A DNA stretch of 64,000 nt. Origin: Melanocharis versteri. Lineage: Eukaryota; Chordata; Aves; Passeriformes; Melanocharitidae. Position numbers and translations under genes: made by a program. Below, piece by piece: positions 27,221 through 40,518 of the stretch. Below the pieces are notes generated by a model. It was not told the DNA's origin, did no database searches, and saw only the letters and a program-made list of their open reading frames with translations. Location: assembly GCA_013397845.1 (NCBI GenBank), contig VZTG01002324.1, positions 1-64,000 on the forward strand, given 5' to 3'. The first letter of the stretch is position 1. Each line of letters starts with the position of its first letter.

Positions 27221-30200
27221 AGACTAAACTTTCTACTAAAACAGTGAGAGGTCACGTTTCCAAGTCACAAGTTATCTTTTATTAAAAAAGTAGTATTTGT
27301 GGCCAATGCTGATGTACCCATGAGCATTCTCATTGGGCACATATTATATTTCCAGCCTGAGACCAGTGGATATGATGTATACCCTCAGCCTGGAAAGTAT
27401 TGCATATATCAAATGTGACAGAAATTATGCCAGTACCACGTTATATGTGGTTATCCTGCTGCTACACACAAATTACTTTAAAAACACCAGAACAACAAAC
27501 TGTATAAACTCCTCTTTTGGTTTTTTTTTTTTTTTTTCACACTTCCCTGCAGTTTCCTTAAGGTTTTGATGGCGTCTTTGTGTTTTGAGAGTAGTATTCA
27601 TGCAATGTGTTAGAGTCATTGTGTAAGAAGCAAAGTGCATTAAGGCTAACTGTGAGGATCAGAAAGAAAGCTGCAATGAATATCTTGGGGTACGTCTCAG
27701 TTATGGGAATCACAACATTCTTGCCTGTGTCCAGTGGAGAAGAGATCTCAAGGGCATGGATGCCATAATATTAAGGAACTGCCAACAACATAGACTGACT
27801 TAGAGATGTGAATATTTGTTTAAACTTTCCCTAAGGGAGGAAACAGTGCTTAAAACTACACACAGCATATTTCCATGCCTTTGTGTCAATTTTCCTAGGT
27901 TTGGAAATGAAACACAACAACTGTTTATGTAAATTTGTTAATGCAGTTTTTTTTAAAAAAATCAACATTTTTAGAAAATCCTAATATGGACTTAATAGAC
28001 AGCTGTTGAAGAAAGCATGAACATGGCAATATTATTAAAACTCAAGCTGCTTAGAAGCTGGAGGCTTTTTCCTAACTTATGGTTTTTTTTCGTTTGGTGT
28101 TTTCTTTAAGTCTTATAAAATTTACTGCTTGAATAGGTGATACGCAGACTGTTAAAATGTCACTTCAATTCTTTAGATGAAAGTTAACAAATCCTACACG
28201 CTGAAGCAATGTGAAACCAAATTTAACAAAAGTCAGGTGGCTGTTATTGAGTACTCTAGCATGAGTGCTGGCAACTGTACAGTGATAGAAGATCAAAGCA
28301 AAACAAACAAAACCTTACAGTGCTTCTATGTTTCCCCAAAACAAAACAACAGTAATTAATGTTGGATAAAACACTTTTGGCTGTAAACTGCTAAATATAC
28401 TCACAGAATACATTATCCTCCCAAAGTAGCTGTTATTCATTAAACAAATTATTCAAGAATAGTCTTTTGCAGTATTTGACCATCTCTCTATCTGGTTGAA
28501 TGCCAACTCATTGAACAAATTGTTCGAAAGATAACAACTTGATTCATGTATAATGTATTTGAAAAGCTTCTTTTGTGGTTCTTACCATCTCTGCTGAGAC
28601 TAAGTAATATCCTGTGCTTTTATTAATAATTTGTCACATGGCTGACAAAAATAAATATAGGCAGCAAGAAAGGACAGGATCTGACTTCTTCTGAAGTCAG
28701 TGGGAGTTTTGCCATTGACTTTAAGTGGGCTCAGGATTTCACCCGAAATGTTTAAGTGATGACTTTGAAACGTGATGTGCATTGTTAGTGTATTTATTTG
28801 TCCATAATCTAAGGAACTGATTCTATTCTAGTATTCTACGGTGGTGACAGTGTGCCATAATATTTGTGTATAAACTTTCTATAGATGAATGTATAGCAAT
28901 AGAATCATTAACCAACATGAACAAAGCTGTTTGTGTTAGTTACCTCTCTTAAGCTCATTCTTCAAACTTACTTCAATCTGTAAATCACAGAAGGTGTGGA
29001 AATTGCAGTATGAATTCAATGGGGATTTTGACTTTTTTTGGTGATATATAAATAAAAAAACTTTGCAAATTTATACTGAATCTCTGCTTTATGAGAAGCT
29101 AGAGTCAGAGGTGATACACAATAAGCAAGTTTCCAGAAGCCTGTTTGCTGAGCAGCTCCTGCATGCTGGAGACAAAGTGACAATGATAAAAGACCCATGC
29201 TGTTGATTACATTAGACAAGACAGGACAAAATAGCACAAGATGTATTAATGTTGAAGTTATATTTAAATCCAGGTATAAACTACTTCAGGTAGTGTGCAT
29301 AAAGCAAGAGAGCTCAAAAATAAAGCACTGTGCATTTATCCAAGGCTGGAGGTTCATCTTTCCAGGCTCTGAATATTTTAAGATGAAGTTTGAAACAACA
29401 GCATTGTAATTTGAGTTGGAAATCCACAGATTGACTTACTGCTTGTGAGCACTGCATTTTATGTGGAACAAATTTTCAGTTATTTTTTTTCTTGTAGCAT
29501 TTCAGCCTTTTTCTCAAGTCGTTACTTTCCAAAACACCGTCATCTTGTATGTGTGACCTTCAATTTCTATTGTCATGTTTAGATAAGAGCAGCTTATTGA
29601 ATATAATATTGGCCTATTCTTACAATTTGTAGCATTCCAGCAACTGGGGCTTTTTCCATTCATTTTCTAACTGCAGTACAAGAATTATTTGATACTATTA
29701 GGCTTTGTAAATTTCCTTGCAGAATCTCCACTTAAAATGCTTGAATGGTAAATACATAAGGACTTTTAAAGAAAGAGTATTTTGCTATTGGTTTCTGTGT
29801 TACTTTGAATTCGTACAGTATGGCAGTTTCACTGAGTGTTACAGCTGAAACAAGATTTAAAGCCAGAGACACTTTTGTATAAATGAGTCTTCCCAACTTC
29901 TGACCACAGCTCCAAGGGTCGTCATTTGGCTTATTATGGAAGATGAAAGTAGGAGGAATATTCCCTGTGAGGGATGAAAACCTCTGGAACCTTTTCCCCA
30001 TCTTGTTCTGTTAAGCTTTTAGACTGACAGCTGCCTTCTGAGTTCTGATTTGATGTGCCTAGAGTGGCTGATATTTGGAGTGTGAGACCTTTTCTTATAT
30101 CAATACAAATGGCTGAGTCTTGTGATGGCCTAATGAGTTTGTGGCACTAGGAAGATCATCCTATTGATCTACAGTGCTGTCTACCTATTTAGGTACCTGA

Positions 30201-33200
30201 AATATTCACACCTGTTTTTAAAAAGAAAAAAAAAAATTAAAATTAACTCAATGTTGGCTTCATCTAGCAGGATTTTCTGAAGATTGCAAACATTTATCTA
30301 CCTGAACTAAGGAGGTGCTTGCCTATAGCTAATGAGATTAGAAATATTTTTTTTTACAGATTAGAGAAGTGTATTCCCAGAAGAATAGTGTATCGGAATA
30401 AGATGCTTACTCTAGAAGAGCTAAGAGTCTGTGACTATTAGAACATCGCAGTACAGGTGGTGGGTGAAGCAGGGTGCACCTGCATGCAGGTCTAATATTT
30501 TTTACCTTCCCTACCTCTTTCCATTTTTGCTGCTATATCCTGCAATTTAGAGGGGCAGAGAATTCAACTAACAATTAAAAAAAACCCCCACAGCTAATAC
30601 TTTTCCCTCTAGCTCTTCTAATTTGAAATAAGAGCTGGAAATACGACTTCTTTTTTTTGGGGGGAGGAGTAGGTAAAATATTTGGAACTGTATTTCAAGT
30701 AGTAATTAAAAAATGTGAACTCAGCTCACAGCACTCTAAATGCATACATTTGAAACCAGTATGAATGGAATATTTATATAATACAGATTTAAGACTAGCT
30801 TTTTGTACACAGTTTCCTAACTCCAGATCTTGACATTTCGTTTTTCTTACCATTGTTCTTCAAGTTCCATTACTGCATACAAATGGTAAGACAAAGCTGT
30901 GGTTATCAGATTTGGTTTCTTATGCTATCTTGTTTCAGACAAAACTTGAGATAAAGGTTCCTTTGAGAATGTAAAGGCTTGAAAGTTTCATTTTTATATC
31001 AGTACCTACCTCACACCCTTATACTAAATTTGGCAGCTTTCACTAGAAAGAACAGCTACCAGGTAGGTGATTTTTACATTCTGAATAGAATACTAGCATA
31101 GAATAATTGTATATCCTGCATCTTGTAACTGAGGACTGTGAAGTCAAAATTAATAAGAGCAGTAAAAAAGCCTATAACTGGGTATTTATCTAATAGTGGA
31201 AGTATATCTATTCCTCGATGTTTTACCTATAAAAGAGAATTTGAATAAATGTGGGTCACTTTTTCTATATGGGTAAACAGCACAAGAGTTCACATGTGTA
31301 TAAATTGAAATTTAATCAAGATGGAATTCTGTAATATTATTTTGAAAGAGAGTTATCACAACATTAGCTATTGATATATTGGTGAAGATCTGTTTAAGGA
31401 AGTTGTCAGAATGTAATTTCATTTAGGTAGGCATTTTTTTAAACAGAAAACTTATCTAATGTATCATATTTGAGATGTGAGAATATTTAGATATTAGATT
31501 TATATTGAGTATTTATTTGTTACTCTATTCACTTTTCAAGTTCTGATACTTGTGCTTTGGCAACATATCTCTTCTTTTAAAATTTCTTCCTTTTTCATTT
31601 CAAGCAACAGCAAAGGTATCTTATTGCTTACCAGAGTACCAAAAGGTGCTGCTATGGAAAGAAATGTGCTACCTCAGGTACATTAATGTGATGTCAGTAG
31701 TGGAACCATGAGGAGGAAGAGAGGATGGGTTTCATGACAATTTTCACTTTCTCTGCCATCTCAGAAGATATGTCTTTGTCCAAGTTAGAGTCAGAGACTG
31801 ATTTTTATTTTGAAGCCTTGTGGGAGTCCCACAGAGAAATTATTTAGGAAATTTCTCTAGTGTATATTTGCTTGGCTTGTCGTTTGCAGCCAGTGTCATC
31901 TCCCTATCACAAGCTGTAATCAAACCACATCTCAGAAGAATGGGATAGACATGAGAGCTCTGGAAATTTGTCTGTACTGTCTTCTAAAATTTAGATGTCC
32001 CAAATCTCAAAGGAAAGCATCAATCTTCTCGAACCCTTGCAATTCTCTTTCCTTCAAGATTGTTTCCAACACTAAGTACAAGGGGACAAACGTTGCACAA
32101 TGCCATTCCAACACAACATTTTGAAGCAGATAACATTTAAATGGCAAAAAGAAGCCTAAATCTCACCTGGAGATTATATTTATATCCATATTTAATGTGT
32201 TATCAAAACACAAGAGAGAAAAATAACAATAAAATACTTATGTGAATTTACATTTCTACCCAGAAATATTAATTGAAAACAGAAATATAAGAAAGTACTC
32301 ATAGAGTTAGTTTCTTCATTATTTTCTTATTATTAACTTTTCAGGAATGAGCTTATCCTGCAGCAGATGTCACGTTGTTATCCTTGGAAACTTAATACAG
32401 GAAAAGTGATCCTGCCTATGCAATCGGGCAGATACTACAACATAGGTACTATGCTGTGGCAGTAACTTGCAGTGATGTGTTTATGTAGCCATGCCTCATG
32501 GCTCAGAATTCCTAGATAAAACGTCAGAAAAATCATTACAAAAATAAAAATATTTTACAAGCCATGAGATGCCAGTAAGTCTCTCCATGGATTAGTCCTT
32601 GTATTTTCTGCTCTCCTCATCGAGAGCTCTCAACATGCGACAGTAGATTCTTTATGATATTTGGAAGACTGAGTGACTTAGATGTTTTTAAGTTTAATTA
32701 ACTTTTAATATGCTAAGACATTTTCAAACTCATACAGCACTCAAAGAGTGCTCAAAGAGGGCATTTAGGGCATGAAAGCAGTAAGACATGCTCATGTTTG
32801 CAAACTGTACAGCCAGAACAGTTTATTTAAAACAGAACTTTAAAGTTGTCTTTCTGCTCTTTTACATTGTTCCCCCCTAACTTTCCTACTTTTTTACTTT
32901 TTTGTTTGTTTGTTTGTTTTGTATTTACTGATTTACTATGTGTAGAGGATGATTAAATTTTGATTGGAGTTTTAGGGTTTTGCTGCATATACAAAATAAG
33001 ATAGTAAAGGCAGTTCTAGCACAATCCAAAGATTCTCAAGTGTTTCTCAGTTGATCGAATCCCACATCTAGACTCTCCTACTCTCTCCTATTCCAACCTG
33101 CATCTATTTCCTGCTAGCACTTTATTGAAACTTTTCCACCTCTTGATTTGTATTGATTCACTTGGTTAATTTTTTTGTAGATTTAGGGTTTTTATTCTGA

Positions 33201-34156
33201 AGCATAAAAAGTTCTCTATCTAAACTTCCATTCCATATTTTCTTTGACATGAAAATTAACTAGCATAATCATTTTAGAATTTGGTCTTCATTCCCTAAAG
33301 ATTAAAAAACTTATTTCCTGCAGATGCATGGTTTGTAAACTTCATAAGGAGACACAGGTTATGAGAATATAGTACAAAAAGAAGAATATAGTACTTAATG
33401 AAGGCTTTCAATATATATAAGGCAAAAAAAGGTTAGGGCTTTCCTTTAAAAAATCATACATCCCCTCTGATGATGTTTTTTAAAATTAAATTTTAAAATC
33501 AGTGATATGTTTTCAATCTTTAATCATATTTCCAATTGAAATATAGAACTTAGAGGAAAGTGTTCAGACTTTTTTGTATATGGAAAACATCATTAAGGAA
33601 AATACTCTCAACACAATTAATGTTTGGATTTTTCTTTCTTGGTAGGGATGAGTCCATTTAATTACATTAATTTGTGTATAATTGTATCATTACTGAAATT
33701 TACTAAAGGTGTGTCAGTTTTCACATCAGAGAGAGGTTTTCAGAAGTGTGCTCAAGATGTTAATTTTCAAGATGTAGTGAAAGATCATCCCATTGACATC
33801 ATCAGAAGAGAAGGAGACGCATTAAACTAAAAATTTGGGAAGTTTAGATAAAATAAATAAAATCATAAATACAGCAGTTTTTCATTATGGTTGATGTGGT
33901 AATTTAAAAGGATGACTAAACACCTTTGTCTGCTGGTCAAAATTGTTACCAAACATCAAACTTTGTGCCTTTTGTATCACCTTATCTTTAAGTAATTAAT
34001 TTGGCCATGATGAAAATGAAATTGAGAGTTCCAAATAGCCCAGCAAGATAGCGGCGCACTGGCAAAGAATGCAGGAACAATTAGTTTTAAAATTATAAGT
34101 GTCTGCATCAGCCTCAGTAGAAAACAGTTATTCTCCCAATTAACTTAAAAATCTGG
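27221..34156. other. AT-rich intergenic or intronic DNA, no gene identified
   Basis: No gene, RNA gene or mobile element could be supported. A poly-T run lies at about 27520-27537 and a TTTG tract at 32900-32920. The - strand frame at 29732-30001 (89 codons) is one of the longer ones outside LTRs but has no recognisable domain. The frame at 33624-33830 on + is likewise unrecognised. Confidence 0.55.
32900..32920. repeat. (TTTG)n microsatellite
   Basis: About five tandem TTTG units following a T-rich stretch. A simple sequence repeat. Confidence 0.8.
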
Positions 34157-34304
34157 GTGTATGTAAGGGACTGAAATTGTTCATGCCTCAAACATTGTTA
34201 TGAAGGAATTTTGCCCATTATAGCAAAAACTGTATGAAAAAGCTACAATGACAGAAGCCCTTGAAGATGTCTGACTGGAACTTTGGACTGTGAGTTAAGC
34301 CACC

Positions 34305-34336
34305 TAGATAAGATAAAGGCGACACTATTGTTCAAT
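34305..34336 (+). promoter_or_regulatory. Paired GATA motif and SOX-like motif in LTR copy 1
   Basis: TAGATAAGATAAAG at 34305-34318 contains two overlapping GATA-factor consensus sites, and TATTGTTCAAT at 34326-34336 contains an ATTGTT core typical of SOX factors. Both lie in a 76-bp block (34276-34351) that matches the other copy (46694-46769) at 75 of 76 positions. Binding in any tissue is inference. Confidence 0.4.
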
Positions 34337-34976
34337 CATCTCAGGTCTAGGAAGAAAAAAACAAGGCTGAGGGAAAGGAATGCATCCACAAAAGAAAGTC
34401 AAACACAGCACAGATTCTGCCCTGTCTGGGTTTGGGATGAGGGAAACCGCAGCCCGCAGAGGCCAGGTTTACACAGACCGAGGGTGGGGGGAGAAGTTTC
34501 AGGTATTTGGCATAACCTCTGGTTAGAGCCAGTGAACACCCATCCTTCCTTACACAAACTGGCTCAGCTGTGAAATCCCCAGCACCACAGGCCGCATCCA
34601 TAGGACATTCCCGGGAGGGGCAGCTGAGCAGGTGCCATAATCCCTCAAAGACCCCCGAAGCGCTCCCCAGACTCATTGCTGAGGCCTTGCAGCAGAGCAC
34701 TGCTCGTGATGCAAAGGGGATGCAGCAGATGCAGAGGCTGCTGCAAGAGACTGTGTCAAACTTGTCCCTTGCTAGGGAAGTTCCACCTGGCCTGAGCATA
34801 TATTAATTCATTCTATGCTTTTCAGGAGACCCTCACCACCAAGAAGACCAGCTGGAGAGGATCATAAGGATGCCAGTGGGATCCATGGAGTGGTCATATT
34901 TTCTTTATTCTGTCTCTGTCACTCTCTTTCTGTCCCCCCATCTCTCTTCTCTTTCTTTCTCTTCCTTTCTCTCTCC

Positions 34977-34997
34977 CTCTCTCTCTCTCTCTCTCCT
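34977..34997 (+). repeat. (CT)n tract inside LTR copy 1
   Basis: A CT dinucleotide run terminates the pyrimidine-rich part of the LTR just before its poly(A) signal. Copy 2 has a similar tract at the equivalent place, so it belongs to the element and is not an independent microsatellite. Confidence 0.8.
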
Positions 34998-35008
34998 ATT
35001 TACTATCA

Positions 35009-35014
35009 AATAAA
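35009..35014 (+). terminator. LTR poly(A) signal AATAAA, copy 1
   Basis: Canonical AATAAA about 95 bp before the LTR end, at the same place as in copy 2. It would mark the end of the R region of the parent retrovirus. Confidence 0.65.
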
Positions 35015-35109
35015 ACCCATACTACTGACTTTGGCATATGGTCTCATTTGCACTTTAATTCAGGCAGAGGCATTTCTAGTAACTTTGAAAACTGGACTGT
35101 AACAGTGTA

Positions 35110-38100
35110 AAGTAGAGGTAAATGAGGGGAGAAAGAATATAAGGCAATACCGAGTCGATACTACTGCTCACAAATGTGAAAAGATCTTAGATATCTGCTG
35201 CAGTGGCTGTTAAATGAGTCTGAAGTTCTCTGCAAATCTCCTGCTGCTCTGCCTATTTGTGCACGCAAGAAATTTCTATTCAAATGCACACGGTGTCTGA
35301 AGAGCGAGATAAGGTCAGGCTGCACAATTGCTCCAAATTCTACTGAAACCTGATCTGCTTTGGAGGAGATATCAAAGTGCATAAAGAGTGGAGCTGATAA
35401 CATCCCTTCTTAAAATGAGGCTGACTAGATTAATTTCTTAATGAGATGGATGCAATTGAAAATTCCAGATTTCCATCAGAGCTATATGTAGGAAACCTGA
35501 GTTTATGTTCAAGACTGTTGTTGCTGCTAATTATAAAAGTATGAAATTTGAAATTATCTTTAATGTTTTGGCATATTCTACATCCCTATTTTTTAAATTC
35601 CACTTTTTTTAATCTATGAAAGATACAGGAATCATTATCTTCCATGCTACAAGAGATTCCACTAAAGAACAATTAAAAAAAACCCAAAACCACAAACCTT
35701 TACTTCTTGTTCTAATCCTGCTGCCTTAAGGAGGCAAACTCGTATCAACCTCAACAACCCTTCAAATATTAAATTCAAAGAAAATCTAGAGATCTATCAT
35801 GTTCCCTAGAATGACCATTAAAAGCACCTGAAATCAGCTAAATGCTCCAATTAGAAATGAGGAATAGAAATATTCATAATTTAAATCTGTCCAGATGTAA
35901 GGTGAATGCCTATTTCATGAAAGTCATTGTAACTTTGTTGGACTTTATTCTTTTAATTTGGGTTGTTTCTCTCATTACCTTCTACCTTGCACTTAGAATC
36001 TCTCATGTTTCCTTTGTCAGGTGAGGAGATTTGTGGAAACAATGTAAAAAGTGCTTTATGTGTACTGTAAAAATTAAAAGGCAGGTGGCAAATTAAAGCA
36101 GAATTCATAACAGTGCCATAAGAGTTGCATTTTGGTGGCTTGGCACATCATCATCAGTAAGATAGAGATAAGTTTTCTCAGTATAAATAAAGTAAATATT
36201 CTCTAGATAAACAGCTCTCTACATCTCAGCAACCAGTGATGCTCCTGGGGGTTTTCTCTCTGGAGTTTGCTCAGTTTTGCCACCATGCAGAGGAAGTCTT
36301 TTCCCTGAAGCACAATTATAGTCTTGTCTACATGATTCTGTGTAAATAGCATAAATGAACGATAGACCAAATTGTCACTTTATTTTGCATTTTTTACAAA
36401 TATTTCGTACTTTAGAACAGTCCTCTTTTCAAAATCTCAAATTGTTGGCTTTTGTTATGAAAACTATATAAAATACTGCAAATTCACAAAGATTGACTAA
36501 CTCTTTGTAAACTATGCAATGAGAGATATCCTAGAAAAACTTTTAATTCCATTCAGGTAGAAATGGAACTTTTTTGTCTTGAAATATTGCCAGAATTAAT
36601 TAAATTTTCATAGGACAGGAAGTTAATCTTGTACAAAATTCTTTGTGAGGTTATGGTTCATAGATACCACTGGAGAAATTTGGTACTGCAGACCAATTTT
36701 AATATGAATTTTTGACTAAGGGAAAGGTGCCTTCTTTGAAAAGACATAGTGAAAAGTGAGAAGTTAGAGCACCTTACCTCTTTCACAGCCATAATGACTA
36801 CATCATTCATTTGCCATGAAGAGCTTCTGATCTAAAGAGATGAGATAAACAAAAGAATGAAAAGTGAACATGAAGGTTCATGTAGCAGGTCAGCACCAGA
36901 GCTGCAAAGAGAATTCGAAGTGTCCATTAGCCCATCTAGCTTTGGAAAAGCTTGTGTGCAAGGCATAAATGGAGAAACGATGATGAGAGATCATTCTTGT
37001 GTAGCAGATTTTAAGGTCTTACTGTATTTCTTTTATATAATAAATGTCAACCATTAGGCTTCAGCATACTAGAAAAAAAGAAGCTGAAAGATGAACAAAG
37101 CTTGTCACAACTCATTAAAGAAGCTACAAAATTTTCCTTCCTGAGAATTAAAGCCTATCAAGATCCAGGCAGAGAAAAGAAAATAAAGTAAATGGCATTT
37201 AGATTCTTCAAAAATACTTGTAGCTACTGATGAAGCGGTAGCCATATATAACTTACATTTCAGCAGCAAGAATCACTGCATCTCTGTAGTGCTCTCTGTT
37301 ATCTGCTCCTTAGGAATCTTAGGAAGGTTTTGCGGGTCAGTGATTATATCCTGTCTGCCATAAGCTTGTGTCAAGTCTGCTCAGGTTCCATAATCAAATG
37401 TTTCTTAAGTTACTTCATATGAGGACATTCTCTGAAATAATTACTCCCTGAAACAAACTAAGGAACTGGTGTCTACACCAAAAAAAAAAAAAAAGAAAAA
37501 GCAAAAAAAAAGTCATACCTTTTTTAAAGTTAGTGAAAGTAAAATGATGTCTTCTGGTTATTTCTTGAAAAAAAAAATCCCACAATAACTAAGTTATCTG
37601 AGCACTTATATAGATAATAGGATTGTAGGTACATTGAATTTATGGTATTGTCTCTGTCTGAGACAATGTAAAACTGTATCTTACTTGAGTCTGAAGATTC
37701 CATCAAACATAATGTCTGCTGCATTTGAGGAGAGAATGTGATGGTACAAACTTTTAGTGCCCATAGCTGGTGTCTCCATTTTTTCGGGGGCAATAAGTGA
37801 CTCTTAGTTTACTCATCCTAGCCTCTGTCAACGTCAGCCTCTGGAGTCTGGCTATTACTAATTCTTGTTGCTCAGTGGAAAATTGGTGCAAAACCTCTAG
37901 CGGTAAGGAAGAGAGAAATCAAAACAGACATCTGTCTTTGCCTCTGGAAACCTCTGTCCTTCTTATCTTTTTTTTACCAACTGGAAAACTTTTACCCATC
38001 TCAACATATTGTAAGGTTTGCCTCTAGGTTGCAGAAAAGTCCCCTAAGAGTGTCTAAGAATTGTGATTTCTAAAGCTTGCTGTCAAGTTGTCTCTGTCTA

Positions 38101-38674
38101 AGTTTGGATGTTCAGCTGACTAGAAGTTTCCACAGTCGGATATTAAACTAGAAGAAATTTTAAAACTTATTTCTGTATCTTAATACAGTAGTCAGTTAAA
38201 ACTGTTCTGTTTCAAAGATAGTCATGCATATGAGTACTAGTAATTTCAGGTTTTGTACACAGCTACAGTTGTTTTGGTACACAGCTCTAACTCAGTTCAC
38301 CTTGTGTTTTTGAATTTAAGCAATCTACCAGTCTGGTGCTGGTCATCATCTGGAGATGCTTTTATGACACTCCCTTAGGATTTTATGTGCACCAAAATCT
38401 TTTATTCATGTGTACTCATCTTACGTGTTGGTGAATACTGTGACTCTCTTGGCAACCTGTTTAATACCCAAACAAGTTTGTCCGAAATGAGAGGGGAACA
38501 TTGTGTTTTATAGTGGGATTATGTGACAAAGTTCAGCAGTGCAGTGGCATGGAAAACAGTCTGCCACATCCTGAGCCCTCTAAAGGTCCTAGAGGCTGAG
38601 TGATGCAGCTCAGACCAGCCAAGCACTGGTCATTTCCAGGATATTTTAAGAGTAGAACCAAATCAAGCAGCTGT
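35110..38674. other. AT-rich spacer between LTRs, no gene identified
   Basis: It contains no supported gene. If the flanking LTRs belonged to one provirus this interval would hold gag, pol or env, but no such frames are visible, which fits independent solo LTRs. A poly-A tract lies at about 37480-37511. Confidence 0.6.
37480..37511 (+). repeat. Poly-A tract
   Basis: About fifteen A residues followed by further A runs broken by single G or C bases. It might be the tail of a retroposed copy, but no parent sequence was recognised upstream. Confidence 0.6.
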
Positions 38675-38887
38675 TCCTTTTGATTCAGCCCTCTGACCAC
38701 CCTGGAGGCTGGCTCGCTGGCCAGAGGCTAATGCCCTTCCCCGGCTGTGGTCGCGGGTTGTTGGTCGCTGCTTCTATTGTGGGAGGGTGTGCGAGGGCTC
38801 ATGAAGGGCTTGCGACACCCACTGATGACAAGGGCACTGGAGGAAAGCAAAAGAGGCAGGAGGGGCTCTTCGGGGGAGAAAAGGAGG

Positions 38888-38893
38888 TTTATT
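38888..38893 (-). terminator. LTR poly(A) signal, ERVK-like LTR
   Basis: TTTATT on + is AATAAA on -, downstream of the promoter-like elements and about 207 bp before the 3' end of the LTR. Confidence 0.6.
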
Positions 38894-38963
38894 CTGGGGA
38901 GCAGAGGTCCAGGAGCACACGGAAAATGAAGGGTGAAGAGCCCAGAGCTGGGCGTTACAAAGT

Positions 38964-39010
38964 ATTTTGTACAGGGGAGAAGGGGCGGGGATACATTCAA
39001 AGTAACCAAT
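38964..39010 (-). promoter_or_regulatory. Putative LTR promoter: CCAAT box, GC box and TATA-like box
   Basis: On the - strand an inverted CCAAT box (39006-39010) is followed by a GC box (38982-38990) and then TACAAAAT (38964-38971). The order and spacing resemble a retroviral U3 core promoter, with the poly(A) signal about 70 bp downstream. The TATA-like box is not canonical. Present-day activity cannot be judged. Confidence 0.5.
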
Positions 39011-39339
39011 CAACATAACTTAGGGGGGCAGTACATAGGTAGAATGACACGTAAGAAACCAATTACAACAGTGAGGGGAGGGGAGGAATAACAGGGAGCC
39101 AACTAGCAACCGAGTAACTCAGAACTTTCCAGAACATAACCGTAACTGGGAAAACTGGGGAGGAGAATACAAAGACCAATGAGGGAGTGGGGATTTACAT
39201 AATTCAAATAGATGGGGAAAAGGATCATGGGAGTAACACGGTTTCTCACCCTAAGTGAAGAACAGGGAGATGTTTTGGGAACATCGCCTGAGCCTGCTCA
39301 GGCAATGCAAGTGACCTTTGAGTCACCGCAACATCCTTT

Positions 39340-40518
39340 CATCTTCCTGCGCTGCTCTGTCCATATGCAAACTGATTTGCTTTGAACATTACACAAAAAC
39401 TCAATCAGGCCATATTAATTCCTTCCTGTTCTGCATAAATTATTTTCAGATTACATTTTCTTTCAGAATTTTTTCTTTCACTGTACATTCTTCACATGTA
39501 TGGAATATATCTACTCTTCCTCCACTTGTCTAAATTCTGGATACAAGAATATACCTGGACTTTTATGTAGTCTGCACATGGATACCAGTCTCACAATGGA
39601 CTGAGGAAAATGGATTGAAAAGTCAAACATGCAGGCTGTAGATGGTAATACTCTGTCCTGGACCCTTATTTGAATGACTACAAGAACAGGAACGAAGTGG
39701 TTGTTATTATGCAAATATTATTCATTCTTAGCATAACCTTTGCCTCCTCATGAATTAATGAAACCCCATAAAACACATTTTAAAATGAATGCTAATTCAA
39801 TCTTTGTGTGAATTGGATTAGGGGGGTATATCGTATTTCAAAAATAGTATGGAGTTATCAAAGAAAGATTAATTGAAAACAGAGGCTATGTAAACCAAAT
39901 ATTGAATACTGAATCAAGCAGGATATCTGAAACATTAGTGGTTTTCCTGGCATGTACCACTACTATCTCTAAAAACGCATACCTAAAGTTATGGAAAATA
40001 ACTTTCCAAGGTTGCACAATGACGGCTTTTCATGTCCTCTCTCCATGAAAAAATTTTTGAAAAGAACATTGAAAAATTTTGGAAAAGCAACTTTATTGCT
40101 CTGGAAGAGGCCTGACTACCTTGATGGACAGCTGCAAGTAGCAATCTGGTCAGCAAGAAAACAAAACTGCCTACAAGGTAAACAGGCCTTTTTTCCCCCT
40201 TTTTGCCCTCCACTTCCATCCGTCTCCTCTTTTTCAATACATTTGTTTTTAAATGACAAGCTAGACTTAGCCTACCAGTGTCCTCTTATCAAGATAAATT
40301 CCCTAAGTCATGGTGAATGTTTTCAGACTAAACTGTTGACCTTATGATAAAAAATGTCAGTTGTCATCAACAATCAAATACTCTGTACAAAGAGACAAGC
40401 AAAGACGTGTCTGCAGCTTGACACATATTGTGCATAACATTTCTACATGGTTTGAAAATGTTGGGACATCCCTTTCACAGCTCCAGAGTCCTGCATTGAG
40501 CCAAACCTAAACAGGTGA
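39340..40518. other. AT-rich spacer between two LTR insertions
   Basis: The frames of up to 118 codons (39991-40347 on +) overlap frames on the other strand and show no recognised domain. It separates a - strand LTR on its left from a + strand LTR on its right, so promoters on both sides point away from it. Confidence 0.55.

Larger units (their letters stand above)
34162..35104 (+). mobile_element. Solo LTR of an endogenous retrovirus, copy 1 (TSD GTGTA)
   Basis: The 943-bp element begins TGTAAGGGACTG and ends CTGTAACA, giving the TG...CA ends of retroviral LTRs. It is flanked by an exact 5-bp duplication, GTGTA, at 34157-34161 and 35105-35109. A long pyrimidine tract (34941-34997, ending in a CT repeat) precedes an AATAAA poly(A) signal at 35009-35014, which fixes the + orientation. 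A second copy of the same family, in the same orientation, lies at 46595-47538. No primer-binding site or internal retroviral gene follows the 3' end, so it is a solo LTR. A 5-bp duplication suits ERVL-type elements, but the class is an inference. The open frames inside it (up to 150 codons on -) are unrecognised and overlap on both strands, so I do not call them genes. Confidence 0.88.
38681..39333 (-). mobile_element. Solo LTR, ERVK-like (TSD TCCTTT)
   Basis: The 653-bp element runs on the - strand, starting TGTTGCGGTGACTC at 39333 and ending GGGCTGAATCA at 38681. An exact 6-bp duplication, TCCTTT, lies on both sides (38675-38680 and 39334-39339). Duplications of 6 bp are usual for ERVK (beta-like and alpha-like) elements, so the class is inferred from that and from the promoter layout. 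Read on -, it has three CCAAT boxes in inverted orientation (39176-39180, 39059-39063, 39006-39010), a GC box (38982-38990), a weak TATA-like TACAAAAT (38964-38971), then AATAAA (38888-38893). It is richer in C and G than the surroundings. No internal viral sequence adjoins it. Frames inside, such as 112 codons at 38680-39018 on +, overlap frames on - and are not called genes. Confidence 0.87.

Noticed and set aside
29732..30001. 89-codon - strand frame
   Set aside because: No known domain, no neighbouring exons and no splice signals that fit. It is probably a chance frame.
34347..34799. 150-codon open frame on -, the longest in the window
   Set aside because: It lies wholly inside the solo LTR, overlaps frames on the other strand, and the matching region of copy 2 does not keep an equivalent full-length frame.
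34815..35102. Frame with similar translation in both LTR copies (also at 47240-47539)
   Set aside because: The similarity follows from the shared LTR DNA. The frame runs through the CT tract and the poly(A) signal and has no coding signature that I can see.
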